A DNA stretch of 64,000 bases from Acidobacteriota bacterium (GTDB taxonomy: Bacteria > Acidobacteriota > Terriglobia > UBA7540), in contig JAKCCV010000005.1 in NCBI GenBank assembly GCA_021838785.1, forward strand, positions 1-64,000, given 5' to 3'. Below the pieces are notes generated by a model, which saw only the letters and a list, made by a program, of their open reading frames with translations, had not been told where the DNA came from and did no database searches. Shown here piece by piece: positions 44,726 through 53,008 of the stretch. Every line of letters starts with the position of its first letter. The stretch's first letter is position 1. A program made the translations under genes and the position numbers.

Positions 44726-45952
44726 TCATGGATGGGCGCGCGGCTCCATAATGTGGGTCAGCAGAAGCAAAGCCACTAGCGCCGTCATGACGGCTGATAG
44801 CGCGGTGACGGCCCCATAGCCCCGCCACTGGTAGAGCACGCCACCCGCCAGCACCATGACGCCGATGCCGAGTTGCGAGAAGACGTTGCGCAATGCCATG
44901 AAGGCGCCGCGCTCGGCGGACGGGACCAGCTCCGTCATCAGGGCAGTGAGCGGGCCTTGACGAAAAGCCACACCCAGACTGGCGGCTCCGAAAGCAGCCA
45001 AGATTCCAAGACCCCAGGAGAAATCAGGAATGAGCGCGATGGAAAGGGCGAGCAGCAAATCGCCGACAATCGAGACCGGGCGCTTTCCCCAACGATCGGA
45101 GAGCAAGCCGCCGGCGGGCGCGCCCACCACGGCCACCAGACCGCCCAGCATGAACACGGCTCCGAGGGTCGCGGTGTTGACGTGAAACGCCACGCTCAAC
45201 CATTGGCCGAGGTAATAGATGAAGGTGTAAAGCCCGCCTGAAACCAGGAAGGCCACAATCAGCCCGGCGACGGTATCCCGGCGGCGAAGAATGGAGCGGC
45301 AACTGGCGAGCGTTTGATGCAGGCGGCCACGAGGCAGGGCGGGCCGCCGCTGGTCGGCGGGCAGACCCAGCGCAATGGCCATCACCCCAAGGGCCAACAG
45401 CGCAAATACCCCAAACGTGGGTTGCCAGCCCAAGCGCTCCGCCACTTCCGCCGCGAGAGGCACACCCACAATCGGGGCGGCAAAATAGGCGACGGAAATC
45501 AGCCCGAAGGCGCGGCCACGAACCGCGTAAGGAAACCAATCGCCGGCCAGCGCGATCGAGCAGGTGGAAATGGTGCCGGCGGCGAACCCGGTTAACATGC
45601 GGGTCGCCACCAGGCCGGCCAAGCTGTCGGCGCGGGAGGTCAGGCTGGAGGCCACGGCGAACAGGCCGGCTCCGGCCAGCAAAAAGCGGCGACGGCCAAA
45701 ATGATCGGAGAGCGGCCCGGTGAGCAGAGCCGCGGTCGCCGCCGCCAGGGAATAGAAAACCGCCAGCAGCCCGGCCTGTTCCAAACTAAGGTTTAGCGAC
45801 CGGATGAGGAGCGGAAGCACGGCGGGAAGGGTTTGATTGTCGGCCAGACCAAGAAACAACAGCAAGGCCAAGCTCAGGATGACGTATCCGTTGCGGCCTC
45901 GGCCGGGCGGGTGGCTGGCAGGCTCATCGAGCGATGCGGGAGCGTAGGGCAT
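44726..45952 (-). CDS. MFS transporter, probably drug/metabolite exporter
   Basis: 408 residues with about 12 membrane segments, starting NGYVILSLALLLFLGLADNQ. The loop 2-3 signature is GPLSDHFGRRRFLLAGAG. An exporter-type segment in helix 5 is AYFAAPIVGVPLAAEVAERL. The second half repeats the pattern with APAGGLLSDRWGKRPVSIVG. It would move small molecules out in exchange for protons. No Shine-Dalgarno is seen before ATG 45952. It is followed by the hydrolase gene and preceded by an AhpD-like gene in the same direction. Confidence 0.85.
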   Translation of the reverse strand: MPYAPASLDEPASHPPGRGRNGYVILSLALLLFLGLADNQTLPAVLPLLIRSLNLSLEQAGLLAVFYSLAAATAALLTGPLSDHFGRRRFLLAGAGLFAVASSLTSRADSLAGLVATRMLTGFAAGTISTCSIALAGDWFPYAVRGRAFGLISVAYFAAPIVGVPLAAEVAERLGWQPTFGVFALLALGVMAIALGLPADQRRPALPRGRLHQTLASCRSILRRRDTVAGLIVAFLVSGGLYTFIYYLGQWLSVAFHVNTATLGAVFMLGGLVAVVGAPAGGLLSDRWGKRPVSIVGDLLLALSIALIPDFSWGLGILAAFGAASLGVAFRQGPLTALMTELVPSAERGAFMALRNVFSQLGIGVMVLAGGVLYQWRGYGAVTALSAVMTALVALLLLTHIMEPRAHP

Positions 45953-46014
45953 GGAAACCGGTCGAGCGCCGTGGGTCGGCGGAGCGAGGCGCGGCCATCT
46001 CGGCGGAGGCTGGC

Positions 46015-46353
46015 TTACTCAAAGTGGTGCAGGTCCAGCCGAGTCGCCGCTTTGTCGGACATATCCACCACGCTGGCCGCTCCAATGCCCACGGCGATGA
46101 CGATGGCATCGGAGATTTCCTGCTTGGTGGCCCCGACTTCCAGCGCCTTTTTGATGTGACCCTCAAGACAACCTTCGCACCTGGCGACCAGCGAGCAGCC
46201 GATGGCAATCAACTCCTTGGTCTTGAGGTCGAGAGCGGTGGGCGTGAAGTAGCTCTCCTTGTAAAAGGCTTTGTAAATGGCGCGAAACCGAGGCTCGATC
46301 ATGGTCATCGAGTCGGGAGTGAGCTTGGTTTTTTCCTGGTTGTTGTCAGCCAT
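46015..46353 (-). CDS. Carboxymuconolactone decarboxylase/AhpD-like protein
   Basis: 112 residues from ATG 46353 with AAGG upstream. The AhpD-type active-site pattern C-x-x-C-x-x-x-H is present in ARCEGCLEGHIKKALEVGAT. The flanking helices ALDLKTKELIAIGCSLV and EISDAIVIAVGIGAASVVDM match the all-helical CMD fold. The CxxC version is linked with thiol-based peroxide reduction rather than decarboxylation. A lone CMD-domain protein of this size usually forms trimers or hexamers. Partner enzymes are not seen nearby. Confidence 0.87.
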   Translation of the reverse strand: MADNNQEKTKLTPDSMTMIEPRFRAIYKAFYKESYFTPTALDLKTKELIAIGCSLVARCEGCLEGHIKKALEVGATKQEISDAIVIAVGIGAASVVDMSDKAATRLDLHHFE

Positions 46354-46674
46354 AGGCATCCTTACGCGAGCGATTTTTATAATTCCAACCCAGCCTCGCC
46401 AGCCGGCGCCGCGGCCATGCAATACCCGGAAAAAGGCCCCATGCCTCGCTCATCCCCGGCCGCGCGAGGGAGCAAAGCATTTATTTTCAACTCGATGCCG
46501 TGGTGCTTCGCATTGCCCCGCGGGCAGCCTCGGGCCTTTCACTGCCCGATGCGAGGCATCCGCCAAATACTACCATACCTTTGGACGTATCGGAGAGCCT
46601 GGGCGGTTTCTGGTTTTGTTTCGGGATAGAAAGTGAAAATTGCCGGCGCGTAGCGTCGGGTTTCCCGAGACGTA

Positions 46675-46759
46675 GCCGCGACGGAAAATGCACCGGCGGG
46701 GCTGCCAAGGCTTTCGGCACGAACCCGCGACGGAAAATGCACTGTCGCGGCTACCAAGG
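46675..46759. repeat. Tandem 36-bp repeats with 49-bp period
   Basis: GCGACGGAAAATGCAC with flanks occurs at 46675-46710 and 46724-46759. The second copy has perfect inverted ends CCGCGAC / GTCGCGG, so it can form a hairpin. The first has lost its pairing. It is a two-unit array, not a CRISPR. Confidence 0.65.
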
Positions 46760-46785
46760 GGATGAAAAAAGGCCGGCGCATAAAC

Positions 46786-46815
46786 TTGACCTGGGGTTGG
46801 CGGGCACGATAGCAT
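46786..46815 (+). promoter_or_regulatory. Promoter of the ABC exporter gene
   Basis: TTGACC (46786-46791), an 18-nt spacer and TAGCAT (46810-46815), about 54 nt before the start codon at 46869. Confidence 0.55.
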
Positions 46816-46868
46816 GAAAAGGGATCAGGCTGGAGGGCCTGCTTTCACCCAGTCCTCCCAGACACCGA

Positions 46869-48680
46869 ATGAGCCAAACGCGACGTCTTTTATCCTTTCT
46901 TCGGCCGTACAGTTTGCGGTTTGGGGTGGCGATTGTGCTGATGGCGGTGGTAGGGGCCTGCGAAGGGCTGACGGCGCTATTGATTAAGCCGATTTTTGAC
47001 AACGTGCTGAAGCCGGGGGCGCATTCCGCTCGGATTGTGTTGTTCAGCCTCTCGAAGACGGGTCCTAAAGTCTATCTGGACGAATTTTTCCCGCATTATA
47101 TTCACAATCCCTGGACGCTGGTGGCGCTGGCCATCATTTTTGTGACCCTGTTGAAGGGGTTGTCGGAGTTTTTCGCCACCTACACGGTCAATTTTATCGG
47201 GCATTCGGTGGTGCGGGATTTGAGGAATCTGCTGTATTCGAGGATTGTGGTCCAATCCCTCACTTTTTTTAAGGAGCATCCGACGGGCCGGTTGATGTCG
47301 GCGGTGAGCAATGACACGGACCGGATTCAAGACGCGCTTTCGCACGCTGCTGTCAACACGTTGAAGCAGAGTTTCACCTTGATCGGGCTGCTGACGGTTC
47401 TTTTCTACTACGATTGGCGGCTGGGCCTCGCCTCGCTGGCCTTGGCGCCGCTGGTGGTTCTCTCGTCGCGGAATTTTGGGCGAACCATTCGCGCCTCCAG
47501 CCGCACCAGCCAGGACAAAATGGCCGACCTCAATCACATTGTGCAGGAGACCCTGAGCGGCATCCGCATTGTCAAGGCGTTTGTGACGGAGCATTTTGAG
47601 GTGGCCCGGTTTAAGGCGGCCACGCAGCGGCTTTGGAAGAGCAACCTGCGCTGGGTGCGGGCCCAAGCCGCCACTTCCCCGGTGATGGAACTCCTGGGCG
47701 CCATCACGGTTTCGGCGATTCTCCTCTACGAGCGAAATGAAATCTCGCATCATTTGGAGACCACCGGGGCCTTTGTGGGCTTTCTCTATTGTCTCATCAA
47801 GATGTACGAACCCATCAAGCGGCTGACCGGCGTTCACAATTCCTTCCAGCAAGCGACGGGGGCATCGGAGCAGGTGTTTGCGTTTCTGGAGGCTCAGCCG
47901 GAGATTAAGGACCGTCCGGAAGCCGTGGAGTTGCCGCCGTTTGAGCGGGAAGTGGTGTTTGAAGGGGTCAGCTTCGCTTACGACGCCGGCGACTTGGTTC
48001 TCGACAACGTGAATCTGCGGTTAGGCAAAGGAGAAGTGGTGGCGCTGGTGGGGCTGAGCGGCGCGGGAAAGAGCACGCTCGCCAGCCTGCTGCCGCGATT
48101 CTATGACGTGACGAGCGGTCGCATCCTGATTGATGGCCACGACCTTCGAGACGTCACGGTGCGCTCCCTGCGGAGGCAATTGGCGATGGTCACTCAGGAG
48201 ACGATTCTGTTTAATGACACGGTGTACAACAACATATGTTACGGCAGCCGATTTGCTTCGCAGGCGGAAGTGGCGCGGGCCGCGGAGGCGGCGCTGGCGC
48301 ATGAGTTCATCATGGCCATGGCGCAGGGGTATCAAACGGTCATTGGCGAGGGCGGACAGCGGCTTTCCGGTGGGCAGCGGCAGCGGCTGGCCATTGCGCG
48401 GGCGCTGTTGAAGAACGCGCCGATTTTGATTCTGGACGAAGCCACCTCGGAGCTCGACTCGGAGTCGGAGATGTATGTTCAAAAGGCGTTGGCCAATTTG
48501 ATGATGGGGCGCACCGTGCTGGTGATTGCCCACCGGCTGTCCACGGTGCGACGCGCCGACCGCATCATCGTGCTGGACCGTGGGCGCATCTCCGAGGTCG
48601 GCACGCATGAGGACTTGGTGAGCCGAGGGGGAATCTATCAGCGTCTGCACGAACTTCAATTCGCCGACGCGGATGTTTGA
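46869..48680 (+). CDS. MsbA-like ABC exporter (fused permease and ATPase)
   Basis: 603 residues. Six membrane helices lie in the first 330 residues (from LRFGVAIVLMAVVGACEGLT), followed by a nucleotide-binding domain. Walker A is LVGLSGAGKSTLASLLPRFY, the Q-loop TQETILFNDTVYNN, the signature LSGGQRQRLAIARALL, Walker B ILILDEATSELDSESE and the switch His VIAHRLSTV. The half-transporter works as a homodimer. Its likeness to MsbA suggests lipid or lipid A flipping, but drug export is possible. It leads the run of genes through priA, all on the plus strand. Confidence 0.9.
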   Translation: MSQTRRLLSFLRPYSLRFGVAIVLMAVVGACEGLTALLIKPIFDNVLKPGAHSARIVLFSLSKTGPKVYLDEFFPHYIHNPWTLVALAIIFVTLLKGLSEFFATYTVNFIGHSVVRDLRNLLYSRIVVQSLTFFKEHPTGRLMSAVSNDTDRIQDALSHAAVNTLKQSFTLIGLLTVLFYYDWRLGLASLALAPLVVLSSRNFGRTIRASSRTSQDKMADLNHIVQETLSGIRIVKAFVTEHFEVARFKAATQRLWKSNLRWVRAQAATSPVMELLGAITVSAILLYERNEISHHLETTGAFVGFLYCLIKMYEPIKRLTGVHNSFQQATGASEQVFAFLEAQPEIKDRPEAVELPPFEREVVFEGVSFAYDAGDLVLDNVNLRLGKGEVVALVGLSGAGKSTLASLLPRFYDVTSGRILIDGHDLRDVTVRSLRRQLAMVTQETILFNDTVYNNICYGSRFASQAEVARAAEAALAHEFIMAMAQGYQTVIGEGGQRLSGGQRQRLAIARALLKNAPILILDEATSELDSESEMYVQKALANLMMGRTVLVIAHRLSTVRRADRIIVLDRGRISEVGTHEDLVSRGGIYQRLHELQFADADV

Positions 48681-48729
48681 AGCGCGCAGGCCAGGCGCTC
48701 CGCGTTGGCCGGGCACGGACGGCATCGGA

Positions 48730-49626
48730 ATGATTCGCAGCATGACGGGTTACAGCCGGGCGCAGGTGATGGACGGCGAGATAACGGTGAGCGTCGGCAT
48801 CAAGTCCACCAACCATCGCTTTCTGGACGCGCAGGTGCGGCTGCCGAACGCCTTGGAGGCCCTCGAGCCCGCCCTGCGGCGATTAATCAAGGAGCAGGTG
48901 ATTCGGGGTCACGTGGAGGTAGCCGTGAACGCGGAGCACGCCGGGGGCGCGGGGATTCGATGGAATCGTCCGCTGTTGCAGGCTTGCGTCGCGGCGTGGC
49001 GCGAGCTGGCGCAAGAACTGGGCGTGAGTTCGGAGCCGGACCTTGGCGCGCTCGTCTCCTTGCCGGGCATCGTGGCGGCGGAGAACGGCCAGTGGTCGCA
49101 AGAGGAGCTGGCGCGGCTAAGGCCGTTGGTCGAAAAGGCGGCGACGGAGGCCCTGCGACAGTTCAATGAGGCCAGATCCCGCGAGGGAGCGGCGCTCGAA
49201 GCGGATGTGCGCCACCGGCTCGAGCAGGTGCGCGAGGCGACCGCCAAGGTGAAGCAGCTTTCGGGCCGCGCCCCGGAAATGATTCGACGAAGATTGAGCG
49301 CGCGGCTCGATGAGTTGGGCGCGACCGTGGGCCTCGACCCGGCGCGCTTGGCGCAAGAGGTGGCCTATTTGGCCTCGAGGTCCGACATTGCGGAAGAATT
49401 GACCCGCTTGACCAGCCATCTGGAGCAGGCGATGCGCCTTCTGGAAGAAGAGTCGGAAGTCGGCAAGCGGTTGGATTTTCTGCTTCAGGAAATGAACCGC
49501 GAAGCCAACACGCTGATGGCCAAAAGCGTTGAGACGCCCGAGGTGGGGCTCGAAATCTCGCGTTGGGGCATTGAAATCAAGAGCCAAATCGAAAAGTTGC
49601 GCGAGCAGGCGCAAAACATCGAGTGA
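48730..49626 (+). CDS. YicC-family endoribonuclease
   Basis: 298 residues from ATG 48730. The N-terminal signature is MIRSMTGYSRAQVMDGEITV, then SVGIKSTNHRFLDAQVRLPN. The DUF1732 C-terminus is SRSDIAEELTRLTSHLEQAM, KRLDFLLQEMNREANTLMAK, ending IKSQIEKLREQAQNIE. YicC proteins are recently described ribonucleases that act on small and messenger RNAs. Adjacency to gmk is conserved across bacteria and holds here (19 bp apart). Confidence 0.92.
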   Translation: MIRSMTGYSRAQVMDGEITVSVGIKSTNHRFLDAQVRLPNALEALEPALRRLIKEQVIRGHVEVAVNAEHAGGAGIRWNRPLLQACVAAWRELAQELGVSSEPDLGALVSLPGIVAAENGQWSQEELARLRPLVEKAATEALRQFNEARSREGAALEADVRHRLEQVREATAKVKQLSGRAPEMIRRRLSARLDELGATVGLDPARLAQEVAYLASRSDIAEELTRLTSHLEQAMRLLEEESEVGKRLDFLLQEMNREANTLMAKSVETPEVGLEISRWGIEIKSQIEKLREQAQNIE

Positions 49627-49645
49627 GCGGGCGGCAGCGAGCAAC

Positions 49646-50266
49646 ATGAGGAGGCCGGAGGGAAGCATCATCGTGGTTTCGGCGCCTTCGGGCGCCGGCA
49701 AGACCACCCTCATTCGCCGACTTCGGGCTTCCATGCCGGAGTTGGCTTTTTCGATTTCCTATACGACGCGGGCGCGGCGCGTTGGGGAACGGAACGGGCG
49801 CGAATATTTTTTTATCAAGCCGGAGGAGTTCCGTCGCCTGGCGCAACGCGGCGCGTTTGCGGAATGGGCCCAGGTTCATGCGGATCTTTACGGCACGCCG
49901 CTCGCTCCCCTCGAAGCCGCGCGGCGCGCCGGACGGGACATTCTGCTCGATATTGACGTGCAGGGCTACGCACGGCTCAAGCGACGCTTCCCGGAAGCGG
50001 CGGGGATTTTTATTGTGCCGCCCTCGCGGCGCGAGTTGGAGCGACGGCTGAAGGGGCGTCACCAAGACCGCCCGGAAGCCATCCACCGACGTCTGGAGGA
50101 CGCACGCCGAGAAATCGCCCAGTGGAAGAACTACGATTACGTGGTGATGAACGACGATTTGAGGGAAGCCGCGCGCGCTTTGCGCGCCATCGTCACTGCC
50201 ATTCGCCATCGCGCGGCGGCGCGGGGCCGTCAAATGAATCATATCTTGAGAAACTTTGGAGGGTAG
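49646..50266 (+). CDS. gmk: Guanylate kinase
   Basis: 206 residues from ATG 49646. P-loop IIVVSAPSGAGKTTLIRRL. The GMP-binding region is FSISYTTRARRVGERNGREY with FFIKPEEF. DILLDIDVQGYARLKRRFPE and VPPSRRELERRLKGR (lid) follow. It phosphorylates GMP and dGMP. The upstream open frame inside yicC is not protein-like. It ends directly at the rpoZ start. Confidence 0.95.
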   Translation: MRRPEGSIIVVSAPSGAGKTTLIRRLRASMPELAFSISYTTRARRVGERNGREYFFIKPEEFRRLAQRGAFAEWAQVHADLYGTPLAPLEAARRAGRDILLDIDVQGYARLKRRFPEAAGIFIVPPSRRELERRLKGRHQDRPEAIHRRLEDARREIAQWKNYDYVVMNDDLREAARALRAIVTAIRHRAAARGRQMNHILRNFGG

Positions 50267-50491
50267 ATGGATATACCACAGAGAATTGACAGCAAGTTTC
50301 GCTTGATTTTGCTGGTCGCCAAGCGGGCACGCCAGTTGCAGGCCGGGGCCCGGCCGCTGGTTCAATCGCCTTACAAGAAACCGACGAAGATCGCACTGCA
50401 GGAGATTCAGGCGGGCGTGCTCCCTTTTGAAGTGGAGGAGCCGCTGACGGAAGAGGCGGAAAAGGCGGCCAAGATGAAGGCCGCCAAATAG
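50267..50491 (+). CDS. rpoZ: RNA polymerase omega subunit
   Basis: 74 residues. GGAGGG overlaps the gmk end, 4-5 nt before ATG 50267. The omega hallmark SKFRLILLVAKRARQLQAGA is present, with a basic PTKIALQEI segment and an acidic, Lys-rich tail. It assists assembly of the beta' subunit. Zero spacing to gmk implies coupling; the gmk-rpoZ-coaBC order is classic. Confidence 0.93.
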   Translation: MDIPQRIDSKFRLILLVAKRARQLQAGARPLVQSPYKKPTKIALQEIQAGVLPFEVEEPLTEEAEKAAKMKAAK

Positions 50492-50521
50492 CCTCGCAGG
50501 GCGAAAGGAGCGTAACCTCCA

Positions 50522-51796
50522 ATGCGCGTGGCGCTGGGAGTGGCAGGCGGCATTGCGGCTTACAAAGCCGCCGAGTTGGCGCGCCGACTGCAAGAGGGCG
50601 GGCTAGAAGTCCAAGTGGTGATGACGGCGGCAGCGCGCCAATTTGTCACGCCGCTGACGTTCGCGGCGCTGTCGGGCCGCAAGGTTATCACGGAGATGTT
50701 CGCGGAGGACGGCGGCGACGAAGCCAACCTCTCGAGCGCCATCGAGCACGTGGCCGTCGCCCAGGAAATTCACGCTTTGGTGATTGCGCCCGCCACCGCC
50801 AACCTCATCGCCAAGCTGGCCGGCGGCATCGCCGATGACTTTTTGACCACGCTCTACCTGGCCACGCGCGCGCCCACGATTGTAGCGCCCGCCATGAACG
50901 TCAACATGTGGGAGCACCCCGCCACCCGGCGCAACCTCCAAACGCTCGCCGAGCGAGGCGCGCGCATTGTGGAGCCGGAAGAGGGCTATCTGGCCTGCGG
51001 CATGACGGGCGCCGGACGACTGGCGGGGGTCGAGACCATCGCCCAGGCGGTCTTTCAGGCCCTGGGCGCGGCCGGCGACCTGGCGGGCGAAACCCTGCTC
51101 ATCACCGCCGGGCGCACCGAGGAAGCCCTGGACCCTTGCCGCTTTTTGAGCAACCGCTCTTCGGGCAAGATGGGCTACGCGCTGGCGGAAGCGGCGCGGC
51201 GGCGCGGCGGGCAAGTGATTCTGGTGAGTGGCCAAGCCAGCGTGGAACCTCCGACCGGCGTCACGCTCGAGCGTGTCCGCAGCACAGAAGAAATGGCCCA
51301 AGCGGTGGAGAAGCATGGCCAGGCAGCCACGATGATTTTGATGGCGGCGGCCGTGGCGGATTTTCGCCCGGCGCACACGGCGACCACCAAGCTCAAGCGA
51401 GCCTCCGTGCCGCCCGCGCTGAAGCTTGTGCCGACGCGCGACATCCTGGGTGAAATCGCCCGGCGCAAAAAGCCCGGACAACTGTTGGTCGGCTTTGCGG
51501 CTGAAACGGAGAATGTGCTGGCGAACGCGGAGGCGAAACTCCGCGCCAAGGGGCTGGACCTCATGGTGGCGAACGACGTCACGCAGCCCGGCGCCGGCTT
51601 TGAGGTGGACACGAACATTGTCACCTTGCTGTTTCCCGACGGCCGCCAAGTGGCGCTTGAAAAAATGAGTAAGCTGGACGTGGCCCATCGTATTCTGGAC
51701 GCGCTGCTCGAGATCAGGCGAAAAAGCGCCGAGCCAGAAACGGATGCGCCCACCCCGCCCCGCACGAAAGTAAAAAGAGCGGGAAAGCCGCGCTGA
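50522..51796 (+). CDS. coaBC: Bifunctional CoaBC (phosphopantothenoylcysteine decarboxylase/synthetase)
   Basis: 424 residues; AAAGGAG upstream of ATG 50522. The CoaC flavoprotein half has VALGVAGGIAAYKAAELARR, the catalytic-His region SSAIEHVAVAQEIHALVIAP, PAMNVNMW and the Cys in YLACGMTGAGRLA. The CoaB half has LLITAGRTEEALDPCRFLSN, RSSGKMGYALAEAARRRGG and MAAAVADFRPA. It makes 4'-phosphopantetheine in coenzyme A synthesis. The C-terminus has a short basic extension (PTPPRTKVKRAGKPR). Confidence 0.95.
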   Translation: MRVALGVAGGIAAYKAAELARRLQEGGLEVQVVMTAAARQFVTPLTFAALSGRKVITEMFAEDGGDEANLSSAIEHVAVAQEIHALVIAPATANLIAKLAGGIADDFLTTLYLATRAPTIVAPAMNVNMWEHPATRRNLQTLAERGARIVEPEEGYLACGMTGAGRLAGVETIAQAVFQALGAAGDLAGETLLITAGRTEEALDPCRFLSNRSSGKMGYALAEAARRRGGQVILVSGQASVEPPTGVTLERVRSTEEMAQAVEKHGQAATMILMAAAVADFRPAHTATTKLKRASVPPALKLVPTRDILGEIARRKKPGQLLVGFAAETENVLANAEAKLRAKGLDLMVANDVTQPGAGFEVDTNIVTLLFPDGRQVALEKMSKLDVAHRILDALLEIRRKSAEPETDAPTPPRTKVKRAGKPR

Positions 51797-51953
51797 GAGC
51801 AGGCGACGAGATGAAAGGACCTTCGCGGTTGCAGCTCCTCGGCGACATGCTTTGCTCAGCGGGAGAACTTCGAGACCCTTCGGCGATTCGATAGACCGCC
51901 GAGTGGAGCGCGCACCGTGCTCACAAGCCGGAACGACCGGCGAAGGCAGGGCT

Positions 51954-52793
51954 ATGGACGAAGAGTTGCGACAGCGGCTCCGGGAATGGATTGAATTTTA
52001 TCGCGAGCTGGGCGTGGGGGAGTTCTACGCGCGGCGGCCGGCCCTTCCGCTGGAATCCGCCGCTCCTGTGCCGCGCCCGGAGGGTGCAAGCGCCGCCGCG
52101 CCGGTGGCGAGCGCGCCATCTGAAGCAACGCGCGGGATGATGCCTTCTGCGGTTCCCACCACCCGTGCCGCCGCCCCCGAGCCGCGTGCCTTGAGCCTGT
52201 TTGAAGCTCCGCCCGCGGAACGCCGCGCGGGCGAATCGCTCGACGACATTCGCCGCGACCTGGGCGATTGCCATCGTTGCCGCTTGGCGGAAGGGCGCAA
52301 GAAAATTGTGTTTGGCGAGGGCAACCCTCGCGCCGAACTGGTCTTTGTGGGGGAAGGGCCGGGCGCGGATGAAGATGAGCAAGGCTTGCCGTTTGTGGGA
52401 CGCGCTGGGCAGCTTTTGAACCGCATGATCCAGTGGATCGGCATGAGAAGAGAAGACGTTTATATCTGCAACGTGGTGAAGTGCCGCCCGCCGGGCAATC
52501 GCACTCCTTTGCCGGACGAAATAGAAACCTGCTCGCCGTTTCTCTTTCGGCAACTGGAAGCCATCCGGCCACGCCTGATTTGCTGTCTGGGCGCGCCGGC
52601 GGTTCGCACGGTGCTGGGGGTCAAAGAAGGCATCACCAAGATTCGCGGCCGGCTCTACGATTACGGCTCCGCCAAAGCCTTGGCGACGGTGCATCCCGCC
52701 TACATCCTTCGCAACCCGCGCGAGGAAAAACTTTTGCGGGAAGATTTCGAAAAGATCCGGGACTTCCTTGCGGCGGCGCGCCAGAAATCTTGA
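51954..52793 (+). CDS. Family 4 (Fe-S) uracil-DNA glycosylase with long N-terminal region
   Basis: 279 residues from ATG 51954. The catalytic domain begins near residue 95. Cluster ligands are C106, C109 (GDCHRCRLAEGRKKIVFGEG), C177 and C193 (CNVVKCRPPGNRTPLPDEIE). Motif A is FVGEGPGADEDEQGLPFVGR, motif B is ATVHPAYILRNP. It removes uracil from DNA. The first roughly 90 residues hold a helical start (MDEELRQRLREWIEFYRELG) and a Pro/Ala-rich linker, which minimal family 4 enzymes lack. Confidence 0.92.
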   Translation: MDEELRQRLREWIEFYRELGVGEFYARRPALPLESAAPVPRPEGASAAAPVASAPSEATRGMMPSAVPTTRAAAPEPRALSLFEAPPAERRAGESLDDIRRDLGDCHRCRLAEGRKKIVFGEGNPRAELVFVGEGPGADEDEQGLPFVGRAGQLLNRMIQWIGMRREDVYICNVVKCRPPGNRTPLPDEIETCSPFLFRQLEAIRPRLICCLGAPAVRTVLGVKEGITKIRGRLYDYGSAKALATVHPAYILRNPREEKLLREDFEKIRDFLAAARQKS

Positions 52794-52835
52794 ACTTCAG
52801 AATCCGGCGTCAATGAGCCAAGTTTTTGTGCAGGG

Positions 52836-52895
52836 CTTGGGGCACGGCCATCTTGGCCGTGTTCCTGCGCGGGCGGCCCGCCCGCGCCACACGGG
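52836..52895 (-). repeat. Twin-hairpin dispersed repeat, core only (copy 3)
   Basis: Stem 1 is CACGGCC-ATCTT-GGCCGTG (52843-52861), stem 2 GCGCGGGCGG/CCGCCCGCGC-like (52867-52887). It matches 13251-13309 and 39170-39226 in reverse orientation. It lies between the UDG gene and the MTHFR-like gene. A TATGAT hexamer at 52917-52922 could be a -10 box downstream of it. Confidence 0.65.
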
Positions 52896-53008
52896 GAGCG
52901 GCCCGCCGAGGTGTGCTATGATGCGCGAGGAGGCGGTTTTGCGACGCGGCGACACGCTTCTCCATCGCGCGGCGCGCCGCTGCGGTTTGCTCGGCCATTC
53001 AGGATTTC

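Larger units (their letters stand above)
46423..46868. other. Intergenic region with repeats upstream of the ABC exporter
   Basis: No gene was recognised. The region contains the tandem repeat at 46675-46759 and the ABC exporter promoter at 46786-46815. The left half (46423-46640) shows nothing recognisable. Confidence 0.5.

Noticed and set aside
46675-46759. CRISPR array
   Set aside because: Only two repeat units, 49-bp period with 13-bp spacing, no cas genes; better explained as a hairpin repeat.
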